NCBI GenBank assembly: GCA_046349355.1
Contig: JAXMCM010000030.1
Location: 10,052-74,051 of the forward strand
Length of the DNA stretch: 64,000 nucleotides
Direction of reading: 5' to 3'
DNA from: CALKJU01 sp046349355
GTDB lineage: Bacteria; Pseudomonadota; Alphaproteobacteria; Geminicoccales; Geminicoccaceae
The stretch's first letter is position 1. Every line of letters starts with the position of its first letter. Shown piece after piece: positions 54,111 to 63,630 of the stretch. The position numbers were made by a program, and so were the translations under genes. The notes beneath the pieces were generated by a model. That model did not search any database and was not told the origin of the DNA. It was given only the letters and a program-made list of their open reading frames with translations.

Positions 54111-54983
54111 CTAGCCTTCCCGGTAACGCAGCTGGCGGACCATGAACTGGCTGAGGATGGTGACCATGATCACCATGACGACGGCCATCGCCGCCGCCGA
54201 GCCCAGGTCCTGGTTCACGAAGCCGGTGCTGTAGATGTACCAGGGCAGCGTCTCGGTGGCGCCGCCGGGACCGCCGCGCGTCATCATGAAGACCAGCTCG
54301 AGGTTGCGCAGGGAGTCGGTCACCCGAAGGATCAGCACGACGACGATCGCCGGCCGCAGCAGGGGCAGCGTGATGCGGCGGAGCATCTGCCGCTCGCTGA
54401 GCCCGTCCATGCGGCCCGCCTCGTAGACATATTCGGGGATCGCCTGCAGCGCCGCGAACAGGATCAGCATCACCAGCGGCGTCCACTGCCACGCATCGGC
54501 GATCACGATGCAGAGCAGGGCCAGCCGGTCGTCGGTGAAGAACGGCACCCGGCCGAGGCCCAGCTCGTAGGCGAACCAGGTGATCGTGCCGTAGGTCTCG
54601 TTGAACATGTAGAACCAGACGAGACCGGCAACGAGCGGCGTCACCATGACCGGGGCGATCGACCACTTGCGCAAGGTGGCCATGCCGCGGACCCGGGCCG
54701 AGAACAGGAAGGCGAGCGCCAGGCCGAGGACCAGCTCGATGCTGACCGCCAGCACGACGAACGAGGCCGAAACCTTCAGGCTGTTGATGAAGCGCTCGTT
54801 GACCAGCAGGTCCTCGTAGTTGAACCAGCCGAGGAAGTTGGGCGGCCCCGGCTTGGCCAGCGACCAGTTGTAGAAGCTCATGTAGAGCGCGTAGACGAAC
54901 GGAATCACGTTCAGGCAGACGAGCAGGATCATCGCCGGCGCGATGAAGAAGGCGATGGTCCAGCCCAGCCCCGACTTTCTCAC
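54111..54983 (-). CDS. sugar/polyol ABC importer permease 1 (MalF/UgpA type)
   Basis: A 290-residue permease: N-terminal helix GWTIAFFIAPAMILLVCLNV, then SFYNWSLAKPGPPNFLGWFN (the Trp/Asn-Tyr loop of the family), EAA loop AIPEYVYEAGRMDGLSERQM, and C-terminal TRGGPGGATETLPWYIYSTG. GTG at 54983 is chosen because it lies just before the first helix and behind GGGAG; an ATG at 55037 would place the start inside the intercistronic hairpin region. Confidence 0.9.
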   Translation of the reverse strand: MRKSGLGWTIAFFIAPAMILLVCLNVIPFVYALYMSFYNWSLAKPGPPNFLGWFNYEDLLVNERFINSLKVSASFVVLAVSIELVLGLALAFLFSARVRGMATLRKWSIAPVMVTPLVAGLVWFYMFNETYGTITWFAYELGLGRVPFFTDDRLALLCIVIADAWQWTPLVMLILFAALQAIPEYVYEAGRMDGLSERQMLRRITLPLLRPAIVVVLILRVTDSLRNLELVFMMTRGGPGGATETLPWYIYSTGFVNQDLGSAAAMAVVMVIMVTILSQFMVRQLRYREG

Positions 54984-55010
54984 GGCGCCATGCTCCCAGC
55001 GGACGGATGC

Positions 55011-55036
55011 TGCCCCGGACCGCAGGGTCCGGGGCA
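55011..55036 (-). terminator. intercistronic hairpin after the sugar/polyol-binding protein gene
   Basis: TGCCCCGGACC pairs perfectly with GGTCCGGGGCA around a GCAG loop (11 bp), 22 nt after the binding-protein stop (minus strand) and 27 nt before the permease start. Same arrangement as at 8600 and 61681; likely keeps the binding protein in excess. Confidence 0.6.
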
Positions 55037-55058
55037 CGAAATCATCGTCGGAGCAGGC

Positions 55059-56411
55059 TCAGTAGACGCCGTCCTTGCGCATCTGCCGGTCGACGATCGA
55101 CTGGCTCGCCTTGACGGCTTCCTCGGGCGTCTTCTTGCCGGTCAGCATCTGGTGCATCTCGGTGCCGAGCGTGTCGTAGATCAGCTGGATCTGCGGGATC
55201 GGCGGCCGCTGCCAGGCGACGATCTGGCCGGCGGTGGCGAAGTCGTTGACCGCCTTCACCGCCGGGCAGCGCTCGATGACCGCCGGGTTGTTGGAGACGC
55301 TGGCGCGCGGTGCCACGCAGTCGCCGTGCTGGGTGTACTTCTCCATCATCTCCGCGCTGCTCAGCCAGACGAGGGCGTTCCAGGCGAGCTGGAGCCGGGC
55401 CGGATCGATGTTCTTGGGAATGCCGAGATACCAGCCGCCGAGCGGCGAGCGGTTGACCGCGACGTCGGGACCGCGCGGATGCGGGATGTAAGCCATCTTG
55501 CCGCGAGCCGGCGAGTTCGGGTCGTTCTCCCAGGTGCCAGTGTAGCCGGACCAGACGTAGCCCATGGCGCAGCCGCCGGCGGCCATGGTGTTGTAGGAGT
55601 CGCCCCAGGCCATGTTGAGCACGCCGGGCGGCGAGTAGGGCACCAGGTCCTTCATCAGCTGTGCCACCTGCAGCGCCTTCGGCGTGTCGAGCAGCGGATG
55701 CATGTTCTCCGGCTTCAGGTCGGAGATGTCGAAGTCGTGCTCGCCCTTCTTCGGCTCGTCGATCGGCGGCTGCCCGAAGCTGCCGAGGATCTGGATAAAC
55801 GCCTGGCCGAGCGGCGTGCCGCGCTGCCCGTTCCAGCACATGCCGGCCATGTCGGGCTCGGCGTTGTGCAGCTTCTTGGCCGCCTCGAGCATCTCGGTGA
55901 CGGTCTCGGGCGGCTTGACCCCGTGCTTCTCGAAGATGTCCTTGCGATAGGCGAAGATCTCGGGCTGCGGCTGCACCGGGAAGCCGAGCTGCATGCCGGC
56001 CTGCTGGGCACCCTCCCAACCCGCCTTCTGGAAGTCGCTGAAGTCGTAGCCCGACTCCTTGATCATCGGCGTCAGATCCATGAGGATCGACTTGTATTCG
56101 CCGAACTGCGGCAGGTCGACCGGGATCAGGTCGTAGGCCGAGACCTCGGCCTGCGAGTTCAGCAGCACCTGCTGGTGCAGGACGTCGAAGCCCTTGATGT
56201 CGAGCTGGAACTTGCCGCCGCCCAACTGTTCGATCTCGCCCTGCATCGCCTGCATGGCCTGGAACACCGGATCGCCGAGGCCGATGACCCTGAGGGTTTC
56301 CCCCTGCAGGACGCCTTCGGCGTGGACCGGCAGCGCGAAGGCGGCAGACGTCAGCAACAGTGCCGTGCCGATCTTCCACTTGAGCGAAGGCCGAGCTCGA
56401 GTCCGTGACAT
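55059..56411 (-). CDS. sugar/polyol ABC importer binding protein (SBP family 1)
   Basis: A 450-residue exported binding protein with a signal peptide to about residue 31 (WKIGTALLLTSAAFALPVHA). The SBP_bac_1 layout is visible: GETLRVIGLGDPVFQAMQAM, YDLIPVDLPQFGEYKSILMD, LGFPVQPQPEIFAYRKDIFE, KHGVKPPETVTEMLEAAKKL and GGWYLGIPKNIDPARLQLAW. Substrate uncertain: a polyol or glycerol-type compound is compatible with the two-ATPase operon. Preceded by a promoter-like pair and a palindrome (56447-56507). Confidence 0.9.
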   Translation of the reverse strand: MSRTRARPSLKWKIGTALLLTSAAFALPVHAEGVLQGETLRVIGLGDPVFQAMQAMQGEIEQLGGGKFQLDIKGFDVLHQQVLLNSQAEVSAYDLIPVDLPQFGEYKSILMDLTPMIKESGYDFSDFQKAGWEGAQQAGMQLGFPVQPQPEIFAYRKDIFEKHGVKPPETVTEMLEAAKKLHNAEPDMAGMCWNGQRGTPLGQAFIQILGSFGQPPIDEPKKGEHDFDISDLKPENMHPLLDTPKALQVAQLMKDLVPYSPPGVLNMAWGDSYNTMAAGGCAMGYVWSGYTGTWENDPNSPARGKMAYIPHPRGPDVAVNRSPLGGWYLGIPKNIDPARLQLAWNALVWLSSAEMMEKYTQHGDCVAPRASVSNNPAVIERCPAVKAVNDFATAGQIVAWQRPPIPQIQLIYDTLGTEMHQMLTGKKTPEEAVKASQSIVDRQMRKDGVY

Positions 56412-56446
56412 GGATGCCCCCCTTATGATTCGAACTTCGCCAATCG

Positions 56447-56475
56447 ATTGTCGTCTATCGGACCGCCGGTCGCAA
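56447..56475 (-). promoter_or_regulatory. candidate promoter of the sugar/polyol importer operon
   Basis: Minus strand: TTGCGA (56470-56475), 17 bp, GACAAT (56447-56452), about 36 nt before the binding-protein start. The -10 overlaps a perfect 10-bp palindrome CAATCGATTG (56441-56450). Reasonable sigma-70-like match. Confidence 0.4.
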
Positions 56476-56490
56476 GCGGGATCGTCTTCA

Positions 56491-56507
56491 CAAGCATGGA
56501 ATGCTTG
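56491..56507. promoter_or_regulatory. 17-bp inverted repeat upstream of the importer promoter
   Basis: CAAGCAT, three bases, ATGCTTG: perfect 7-bp arms, centred about 59 bp before the expected start point. That is an activator-like position. No regulator gene lies in the operon, so it must be controlled from elsewhere. Confidence 0.5.
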
Positions 56508-56557
56508 AAGTCGATTTCTGCTATTCAGGCTAAAGCGCTTTGGTCATCGATCCGACA

Positions 56558-56589
56558 GCCGGGGAGCGAAGAGGGCGAACCTCCCCGGC
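56558..56589 (-). terminator. hairpin after the fatty-acid-hydroxylase-like gene
   Basis: GCCGGGGAG and CTCCCCGGC form a 9-bp stem with a 14-base loop, 11 nt after the stop at 56601 on the minus strand. Plausible terminator separating it from the importer operon. Confidence 0.45.
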
Positions 56590-56600
56590 GCTGCCGGGCC

Positions 56601-57587
56601 TCACTTCTGCCGGCGCGACTTCATCCTGGCATCGGCCTCGGCCGAGCCGTCGTGGAAGCTGCCGAACCACTTGTCGAACGGGATCGACCCGTCGCCGCCG
56701 TAGTTCACGGTGAAGTACTTGTGGTGCAGGTAGTGGATGAAGTTGTGGTTCTGCGCCCTGGCGCTGCCGCCGAGCTCGATCTCGTCGAAGCCGAGATGGC
56801 CCTGCGCCGGCGTCAGCCCGGCATGCTGCAGGTGGAAGATCGCGTGCAGCGGGTGCGACGGGATCACCCAGTGGAACAGCACGCCGGAGAAGTAGAGCAG
56901 GTGCTCGACCGGGTGCATGGCGATGCCCGACCACGGGCCGATGTTGACGTTCTTGTGGTGCAGGTAGTGGACCGTCCGGTAGAGCGGCGGCCAGTGGATG
57001 ATGCGGTGCACCCAGTAGAAGTGGAACTCGCGCAGCATGCCGACCGCGCACAGCAGGACGAAGCAGTAGACCGGGTGCTCGGCCCAGTCGACGTAGGGGA
57101 TGATGTGGTTGGCGAAGGCCCACATCGTGACGACCTCGTAGGCCGTCCAGATCGGCACGCCGCTGATCAGGCTCCAGAAGATGTTGTCGTAGACCTGGTT
57201 GCCGAAGAGGAAGGTGCGGCTGCCCTTGCTGAGCCAGCGCGAGGTGTACTTGTAGCGCGTCCCCTGCGCCTGCTGCATGTACAGCCGGAAATGCCACAGC
57301 CCGGTGAGCAGCACGAGCAGGGCGGTGTTGCGCAGGAAGATGAAGGCGATCCAGCCCGGCTCGAAGGTCTGCATCGTCGCCATGTCGGGCGTCAGGAACA
57401 GCCAGGTCAGCGTGGCGATCGCCATGTAGATGGCGTTCCACGGCAGCAGGTAGCCCGGGAAGCCGAGCAGCCACTTCAGGAAGCCGAGGGGCCGCGGCGG
57501 CCAGACGAAGATCGGCGGGGTGGTGATCAGCGCCGGCGGACGCCATTCGCCCCGCGCATCGCGCGGAAAGGTCTCCGCCTCGGCCAT
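56601..57587 (-). CDS. fatty acid hydroxylase / sterol desaturase family membrane protein
   Basis: A 328-residue di-iron membrane hydroxylase. His clusters of the family are present: HFYWVHRIIHWPPLYRTVHY, LHHKNVNIGPWSGIAMHPVE and NHNFIHYLHHKYFTVNYGGD. Three to four hydrophobic segments surround them (for example LLGFPGYLLPWNAIYMAIAT, FIFLRNTALLVLLTGLWHFR). It would hydroxylate or desaturate a lipid, sterol or carotenoid; which one cannot be said. ATG at 57587 chosen; the upstream frame extension is Arg/Gly-rich and unlikely. Confidence 0.88.
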   Translation of the reverse strand: MAEAETFPRDARGEWRPPALITTPPIFVWPPRPLGFLKWLLGFPGYLLPWNAIYMAIATLTWLFLTPDMATMQTFEPGWIAFIFLRNTALLVLLTGLWHFRLYMQQAQGTRYKYTSRWLSKGSRTFLFGNQVYDNIFWSLISGVPIWTAYEVVTMWAFANHIIPYVDWAEHPVYCFVLLCAVGMLREFHFYWVHRIIHWPPLYRTVHYLHHKNVNIGPWSGIAMHPVEHLLYFSGVLFHWVIPSHPLHAIFHLQHAGLTPAQGHLGFDEIELGGSARAQNHNFIHYLHHKYFTVNYGGDGSIPFDKWFGSFHDGSAEADARMKSRRQK

Positions 57588-57649
57588 CGCTTCTGCCTCC
57601 CCCGCGCCGACCGCGCCTTCTCCCCGGCTACGGCGTCGGCACCGGCCGG

Positions 57650-57988
57650 TCAAGCACCGCCGGCGCCCAGCGTCCGGGCATAGCGGGCGAGCACGCGCCG
57701 GCGCACCTCCGGCCGCTCTTCCTGCAACGATTCGAGCAGCGCGCGCAGCCGGTAGCGGGCGTCGTAGAGCTGGTCGAGCAGCGACAGCAGCAGCGGCATG
57801 GTCTCGTCGTCGATGGCGAGGTCGTGGCGCAGCTCGTGGACAAGGCGAACCCGTGCCACGTCGGTGTCGCTGAACCGAAGCTCGTCGCCGGCGCGCTCCG
57901 GCCGGACCCAGTCGGCGGCGACCCAGGCCTGCAGCTCGGTGACCTGCACCGTGCTGATCTCGAGGAGCACCTGCTCGGTCGTCTTCAT
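57650..57988 (-). CDS. cbpM: chaperone modulator CbpM
   Basis: A 112-residue helical, MerR-like protein: VTELQAWVAADWVRPERAGD, ELRFSDTDVARVRLVHELRH, DLAIDDETMPLLLSLLDQLY. It matches CbpM, which binds the J-domain of CbpA and blocks its action on DnaK. ATG at 57988 overlaps the cbpA stop by 4 nt, the usual cbpAM arrangement. Confidence 0.88.
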   Translation of the reverse strand: MKTTEQVLLEISTVQVTELQAWVAADWVRPERAGDELRFSDTDVARVRLVHELRHDLAIDDETMPLLLSLLDQLYDARYRLRALLESLQEERPEVRRRVLARYARTLGAGGA

Positions 57989-58902
57989 CGCCCGGCCATC
58001 CGCATCAGCTCCGCGCGGGGATCGTAGCCATGCTCCGTCGCCCAGCCGGCGAGAAACGCCTTCAGGGACTCGTCCGGCTCCTTCGGCAGCACGACCTCGA
58101 GGCGGACATACTGGTCGCCGGCCGGCTGGTCGCCATGCGCCGGGATGCCCTTGCCGCGCAGGCGCAGCGTCGTGCCGGTGTTGGAGCCGGGCGGGACGGT
58201 CAGCGACACGGTGCCGGTCACGGTCGGCACCGGCACCTTGCCGCCGAGCACCGCCTCGGCCAGCGACACCGGCAGCTTGACGTGGATGTTGTCGTCCTTG
58301 CGCTCGAACACCGGGTGCGGCCGGAGGTGGATCTCGACATAGGCGTCGCCCGGCTCGCCGCCGCCGATGCCGGGACCGCCCAGCCCCTTCAGCCGCAGCG
58401 TCTGGCGGTCGCGCAGGCCGACCGGGATGGTGACGTTGAGCGTGCGGCCGTCCGGCGTGGTGATCGTCCGCCGCGCCCCGGTGGCGACGTCGGTCAGGTC
58501 GACCTCCATGGTGTAGGAGACGTCGGGCCCGCGCATCCGCACGCGGCCACCGCCGCCGCGCCCGAACAGGTCGGCGAAGATCGTCTCGACGTCGGCCTCG
58601 TCGCCATAGACCTCGGTCCGCCGGTACTTGCCGTCGGCGGCGTCGCCATAGTCGCGGTAGTACTCGCGCTGCGGCCGCTCGGCGCCGCTGGCGTCGATCC
58701 TGCCCTCGTCGAACAGCTTGCGCTTGTCCGGATCGCCCAGGATCTCGTTGGCGGCCGCGATCTCCTTGAAGCGGGCCTCGGCCGCGGCGTCGCCGGGATG
58801 CAGGTCGGGATGGCTGGCCTTGGCGAGCTTGCGGTAGGCCGTGCGGATCTCGTCGGCGGTCGCCGCCTTGCCGACGCCCAGCACCTCGTAGGGATCGCGC
58901 AT
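57985..58902 (-). CDS. cbpA: DnaJ-class co-chaperone CbpA
   Basis: A 305-residue DnaJ-like co-chaperone without the zinc-finger region. N-terminal J-domain (MRDPYEVLGVGKAATADEIR, then AYRKLAKASHPDLHPGD with the HPD motif), a Gly/Arg-rich linker (FGRGGGGRVRMRG), and two C-terminal substrate-binding domains (VDLTDVATGARRTITTPDGR and VSLAEAVLGGKVPVPTVTGT). It delivers unfolded clients to DnaK. ATG at 58902 is favoured; one at 58923 is also in frame. Paired with cbpM. Confidence 0.92.
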   Translation of the reverse strand: MRDPYEVLGVGKAATADEIRTAYRKLAKASHPDLHPGDAAAEARFKEIAAANEILGDPDKRKLFDEGRIDASGAERPQREYYRDYGDAADGKYRRTEVYGDEADVETIFADLFGRGGGGRVRMRGPDVSYTMEVDLTDVATGARRTITTPDGRTLNVTIPVGLRDRQTLRLKGLGGPGIGGGEPGDAYVEIHLRPHPVFERKDDNIHVKLPVSLAEAVLGGKVPVPTVTGTVSLTVPPGSNTGTTLRLRGKGIPAHGDQPAGDQYVRLEVVLPKEPDESLKAFLAGWATEHGYDPRAELMRMAGR

Positions 58903-58961
58903 CCGTTCACCCGGCCCGGCCATTCCCGGGATCGACCGCTACCATGCCGCCCGGCGGCGGC

Positions 58962-59786
58962 TCAACGCCTGGCCGCGAACGCCTTGAAGGCTTCGGCGAA
59001 GTCCGGATGCCAGCGCGACAGCGGCGGGCGGTTCTCGACGATGTCGCCGGCCGCCCACAGGATCCGCCGCTCGTCGAGGGCCCGCGGCACGTCGTTGTCC
59101 GGGCAGAGGATGTAGAAGTCGCCGCGCTCGAGGCTCGCCAGCATGAAGTCGACGGTCTGCTCCGGCGTCCAGGCGGCGTCCGGCTTCTCGGTGCGGCCGC
59201 CGGCGGCGAGCGGCGTGAAGACGAAGCCCGGGATCAGCAGATGCGCCGTGATGCGGTCGCCGACGCTGCCGCGCAGCTCGTGCTGCAGCGCCTCGGTCAG
59301 CACCTTCACCCCGGCCTTGCTGACATTGTAGGCGGGATCGCCGGGCGGCGTGGTGATGCCCTGCTTGGAGCCGGTGTTGACGACGAGGCCCGGCTGGCCG
59401 CCCTCGACCATGCCGGGCACGAAGGCCTGCACGCCGTGGATCACGCCCCACAGGTTGACGCCCAGCACGCGCTCCCAGGCGCCGGCCGGCCCGAAGACGC
59501 CGCTGCCGGGCTGCACGCCGGCGTTGTTCATCAGGACGTGGACGGCACCGAAGCGCTCGCGGACGGTCCGCTCCAGCCGCTCGACCTCGTCGCGCCGGCT
59601 GACGTCGGTCGCCACCGCCGTGCCGCCGACCGCGCGGGCCGCGGCCTCCAGCTTTTCCCCGGGCAGATCGGCCAGAACCACCTTCAGGCCGAGCCCGGCG
59701 AAGCTGCGGGCGGCGGCGAGGCCGATGCCGGACGCGGCGCCGGTGACGACGGCGATGTGGCCCGGGGCGAGGGCTGGATGCGGCAT
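58962..59786 (-). CDS. short-chain dehydrogenase/reductase
   Basis: A 274-residue SDR. Cofactor motif VVTGAASGIGLAAARSFAGL, VLMNNAGVQ, and catalytic residues in VVNTGSKQGITTPPGDPAYN, VSKAGVKVL (Ser/Tyr/Lys). Asp in VVLADLPGEK suggests NAD preference. It follows the ribose-type ABC operon by 69 nt on the same strand and may oxidise the imported compound. The C-terminal PDFAEAFKAFAARR region is typical of the branch annotated only as SDR. Confidence 0.88.
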   Translation of the reverse strand: MPHPALAPGHIAVVTGAASGIGLAAARSFAGLGLKVVLADLPGEKLEAAARAVGGTAVATDVSRRDEVERLERTVRERFGAVHVLMNNAGVQPGSGVFGPAGAWERVLGVNLWGVIHGVQAFVPGMVEGGQPGLVVNTGSKQGITTPPGDPAYNVSKAGVKVLTEALQHELRGSVGDRITAHLLIPGFVFTPLAAGGRTEKPDAAWTPEQTVDFMLASLERGDFYILCPDNDVPRALDERRILWAAGDIVENRPPLSRWHPDFAEAFKAFAARR

Positions 59787-59855
59787 GGCGGGTCCTTCCG
59801 GCAGGTCGGCGGGAGAACGCGCCGGTTAGCCCATCGGCGGCGCCGCGAGAAGGCC

Positions 59856-60623
<768 letters not shown>

Positions 60624-60625
60624 GG

Positions 60626-61612
60626 TCAGGTCCCCGACTGGTGCCGTCGATCGAGCCACGAATGGAGCGCCATCATCCCGAGGATGATCGCACCGATGAA
60701 GATGTTGTAGGCGAGCCCCGGCACGCCGATCAGGACGATGCCGTTGCGCATGACGCGCAGGATGAAGACGCCCAGCACGGTGCCGATGATCGTGCCGCGG
60801 CCGCCGGTCAGCGCCGTGCCGCCGATCACCACCATGGCGATCACCTCGAGCTCGTAGCCGGTGCCGCTGTTGGGGTTGGCCGCCGAGGTGCGGATCGAGC
60901 TGATGACCCCGGCCAGCGCTGACATCATCGAGGTCAGCATGAACAGCAGGATCTTGGTGCGGTCGACGTTGACGCCGCGCGCCCGGGCGGCGTTGGGGTT
61001 GCCGCCCGAGGCGAGGATCCAGTTGCCGGCCTTGGTCTGGGTCAGCAGGTAGCCGAGGACGATGGCGGCCAGCGCGAACCACAGCAGCGACATGTAGATG
61101 CGCATGCCGCCGATGTAGAAGTCGCCGACGAGGATCTCGGCCACCAGCTGGCCTTCGGCACTCCAGGTCCGCTGCGGAAAGCCGTCGGTGATGTAGAGGG
61201 CGGTGCCGCGCACCACGAGCAGCATGCCGAGGGTGACGAGGAAGGACGGGATCTTCAGCCGGGTGACGAACCAGCCGTTGATCAGCCCGATCAGCGCCGC
61301 CAGCAGCAGGGCCACGAGGAAGCCGACGCCCAGCGAGGTCAGGCCCGCGTTGAACAGCGTCCACATGATGACGGCCGAGAAGCCGAACACCGAGCCGACC
61401 GAGAGGTCGAACTCGCCCGAGGTCATCAGCAGCGTCATCGCCAGCGCGATGAGCCCGAGCTCGACCGTGAAGGCCAGCGTGTTGCTGATGTTCAGGACCG
61501 ACAGGAAGTCGGGGTTGATGGCGTAGAACACGGCCAGCTCGACGACCAGCAGCACGGCCGGGCCGAGCTCCGGCTTGGCGATCAGGCGCTGGAGGAGGGT
61601 GCGGTTTTCCAC
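60626..61612 (-). CDS. ribose/fructose-type ABC importer permease
   Basis: A 328-residue BPD_transp_2 permease: LTSGEFDLSVGSVFGFSAVI, ALIGLINGWFVTRLKIPSFL, NWILASGGNPNAARARGVNV and VIGGTALTGGRGTIIGTVLG, with about nine helices. A single permease, presumably a homodimer. A perfect hairpin (61681-61709) separates it from the binding-protein gene. Confidence 0.92.
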   Translation of the reverse strand: MENRTLLQRLIAKPELGPAVLLVVELAVFYAINPDFLSVLNISNTLAFTVELGLIALAMTLLMTSGEFDLSVGSVFGFSAVIMWTLFNAGLTSLGVGFLVALLLAALIGLINGWFVTRLKIPSFLVTLGMLLVVRGTALYITDGFPQRTWSAEGQLVAEILVGDFYIGGMRIYMSLLWFALAAIVLGYLLTQTKAGNWILASGGNPNAARARGVNVDRTKILLFMLTSMMSALAGVISSIRTSAANPNSGTGYELEVIAMVVIGGTALTGGRGTIIGTVLGVFILRVMRNGIVLIGVPGLAYNIFIGAIILGMMALHSWLDRRHQSGT

Positions 61613-61680
61613 GGGCTTCGGTCGTTCCGCGTGACGGCCTGCCGGGGCGGTCGGGAGCCTGGCATGCGAGGACAGGGCAC

Positions 61681-61709
61681 GGGCGCCCGCCGGGTCGCGG
61701 CGGGCGCCC
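61681..61709 (-). terminator. intercistronic hairpin after the ribose/fructose-type binding protein gene
   Basis: GGGCGCCCGCCG pairs perfectly with CGGCGGGCGCCC around a five-base loop (12 bp), 9 nt after the binding-protein stop (minus strand). Third example of this arrangement in the window. Confidence 0.6.
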
Positions 61710-61718
61710 GCTGGCCGG

Positions 61719-62657
61719 CTACTTGCCGGACATGATGTCGTCGTAGACCTGCGCCGTGTCCTTCTCGTAGAGGGCGCCGGTGATGATGTCGAAGCCGGGC
61801 GGGATGCCGCTGGCGGCCATGTTGGCGAGCGACAGGCCGAGATAGCTCGTCGCCTGCGGATCCTGCCACATCGCGGCGTTGACGTAGCCGCCCAGCACCT
61901 CGGCCGTGGTGTCGAGCGAGTTGCCCCAGCCGACGACCGGGATCTCGCCGGGCTTCACGCCGACCTGGTCGAACACCCGCTTGATGCTGCCGGTGACCAT
62001 GTCGCCGAGGCCGATGATCGCCTTGATCTTGGCCCGGTTGGCGGTCAGGTAGTCGCTCATCCGGTTGATCACCTCGGCCTGGTCGAGGGTGTTGTCGGTG
62101 ACCTCCCAGGTGATGTTGAGCGGCTTGAAGACGGTGGCGATGCCTTCCTCTTCCTGCACGCCGTAGGTGGCACCCGGGACCTCGACCGGCAGCCAGACGA
62201 AGTCGCCGCTCTTCACCAGGCCCTTGTCGACCAGGTACTGCGCCCACTTCTTGCCGACGGTGACGAGATCGCCGCCGACATAGGCGTCGAAGTCGGCGGT
62301 CGGGTCCGGCGTGTTGATGTTGATGATCGGGATGCCGGCCGCCTTGGCCTCCTTGACGACCTCGACGAGGCTGCCCGGATCGGGGCTGCTGCTGACGATG
62401 CCGTCGGCCTTGGCGGCGATCGCCGCGCGGACCGCTTCCTGGTGGGCGGCGACGTCGCCGCTGTGGAACGAGGTGTTGACGGTGTTGCCGGTGTCGGTCG
62501 CCCACTGCTTGGCACCGGCGAGGAAGTAGGTCCACACCGGGTCGGCCGGCGAACCGTGCGAGATCCAGTAGAACGTCCTGGCTTCGGCCGCCGAGGCCAG
62601 CCCCATGGCCAGCGTCAGCACGGCGCCGGACGCCAGAAGTTTCAGCTTCTTCAGCAT
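61719..62657 (-). CDS. ribose/fructose-type ABC importer binding protein
   Basis: A 312-residue binding protein (313 from the adjacent ATG) with a signal peptide to about residue 26 (LASGAVLTLAMGLASAAEA). Type I PF13407 fold: TFYWISHGSPADPVWTYFLA, GDVAAHQEAVRAAIAAKADG, IVSSSPDPGSLVEVVKEAKA, AGIPIININTPDP and VVGWGNSLDTTAEVLGGYVN. Two adjacent ATGs (62660 and 62657) follow GAGGAGG; the second has the better spacing. First gene of the importer; sugar unknown. Confidence 0.9.
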   Translation of the reverse strand: MLKKLKLLASGAVLTLAMGLASAAEARTFYWISHGSPADPVWTYFLAGAKQWATDTGNTVNTSFHSGDVAAHQEAVRAAIAAKADGIVSSSPDPGSLVEVVKEAKAAGIPIININTPDPTADFDAYVGGDLVTVGKKWAQYLVDKGLVKSGDFVWLPVEVPGATYGVQEEEGIATVFKPLNITWEVTDNTLDQAEVINRMSDYLTANRAKIKAIIGLGDMVTGSIKRVFDQVGVKPGEIPVVGWGNSLDTTAEVLGGYVNAAMWQDPQATSYLGLSLANMAASGIPPGFDIITGALYEKDTAQVYDDIMSGK

Positions 62658-62759
62658 CATCAGCCTCCTCTGGGACCCGGCAACCTTGATGGCCGGATTT
62701 CCGAAGGAGGAGCCTAACGGCGGGCCGGAGACCCGTCTACCGCAAGGCGCGAGCGTGGC

Positions 62760-63272
62760 TCAGCCACTGCACTGCCAGCGGACGACCTCGCAGTTCTGGC
62801 CGCCATAGCTGCGGCAGATGGCGACGGCCTTGGCGCCCGCCTCGGCCGCATCGTAGCCCCAGTCCGAGCCCCAGCTGCCGTCGGTGCCGGTGGCGACGGC
62901 GCCGCAGGCGTTGTGGAAATGGACGACGATCGGGCAGGCGACCATCGCGTTCTCGTTGAGCTGGCAGTCGCGCACGGCCGCGGCGGCGGCGGCGTCGGCA
63001 TTGCCCTGGCCGCTCGACACGCCGAGCGTGCCGCTGTCCGACCGGGCAATGGCGCCGTAGCGCACGTTCGAGCGGCCGCTGCCGCCCTCGCCCTGGCAGC
63101 TGGCGGCGCAGGAATCGCGATGGACGAGGCAGTTGTAGCGGTTGCCGCCATCGGTATCGGCAGCGATGCAGGCATCGTAGGCGGCGTCGCAATCGAAGCA
63201 GTCGGCAAGGGCCGGCAGCGACGCCAGCGCCAGGGCGAGCAGCGACAACGCTGGCAGGATCGGCCTCGGCAT
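62760..63272 (-). CDS. DUF4189 exported protein
   Basis: A 170-residue protein with a signal peptide (MPRPILPALSLLALALASLP, ALA). The mature N-terminus is Cys-rich (DCFDCDAAYDACIAADTDGG, NCLVHRDSCAASC), followed by a DUF4189 domain (YGAIARSDSGTLGVSSGQGN, ADAAAAAAVRDCQLN, HNACGAVATGTDGSWG, AKAVAICRSYGGQNCEVVRW). Many paired Cys suggest disulfides in the periplasm. Function unknown. ATG at 63272 follows GAGAG. Confidence 0.8.
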   Translation of the reverse strand: MPRPILPALSLLALALASLPALADCFDCDAAYDACIAADTDGGNRYNCLVHRDSCAASCQGEGGSGRSNVRYGAIARSDSGTLGVSSGQGNADAAAAAAVRDCQLNENAMVACPIVVHFHNACGAVATGTDGSWGSDWGYDAAEAGAKAVAICRSYGGQNCEVVRWQCSG

Positions 63273-63396
63273 GGGGCTCTCCATGCGCACTCGCGGGCAG
63301 CCTAGGCTTCGGGCGCACGGCTGCCAACGCCCGCCGCGGCGCCGTGCCGCTTGACCCCGCGGGACCAGCGGCTACCCTGCGCCCGCCAGTTCAATC

Positions 63397-63582
63397 CCCC
63401 CGGGAGAGACCGGTTTTCCGCGAGGAAGCCGGCGCCGAAGGAGCAACCGCCCCGGAAACTCTCAGGCAACGAGGACCGGGGGGAGATGGCACGCTGGAGA
63501 GCGGGTGCGGCAGCACCCCACCGAAGGGGAGGGGACCGGACCACCGGTTCCCGAAACTCTCAGGTCAGGGACAGCGGGGGCT
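63397..63582 (+). ncRNA. tandem glycine riboswitch
   Basis: Two consecutive glycine aptamers. The first (about 63397-63485) has CGGGAGAGACCGG, GCGCCGAAGGAGCAA, GGAAACTCTCAGGCAA and GGACCGGGGGG. The second (about 63493-63582) has GCTGGAGAGCGGG, CACCGAAGGGGAGG, GAAACTCTCAGGTCAGGGAC and AGCGGGGGCTG. GCCGAAG and ACTCTCAGG are the hallmark words. It sits 48 nt before gcvT and should switch on the glycine cleavage system when glycine is high. Confidence 0.95.
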
Positions 63583-63630
63583 GACGCCGGGCAGGGGTCC
63601 GGCGCGCAGCAACCGTCGGAGTTCCGCCGC

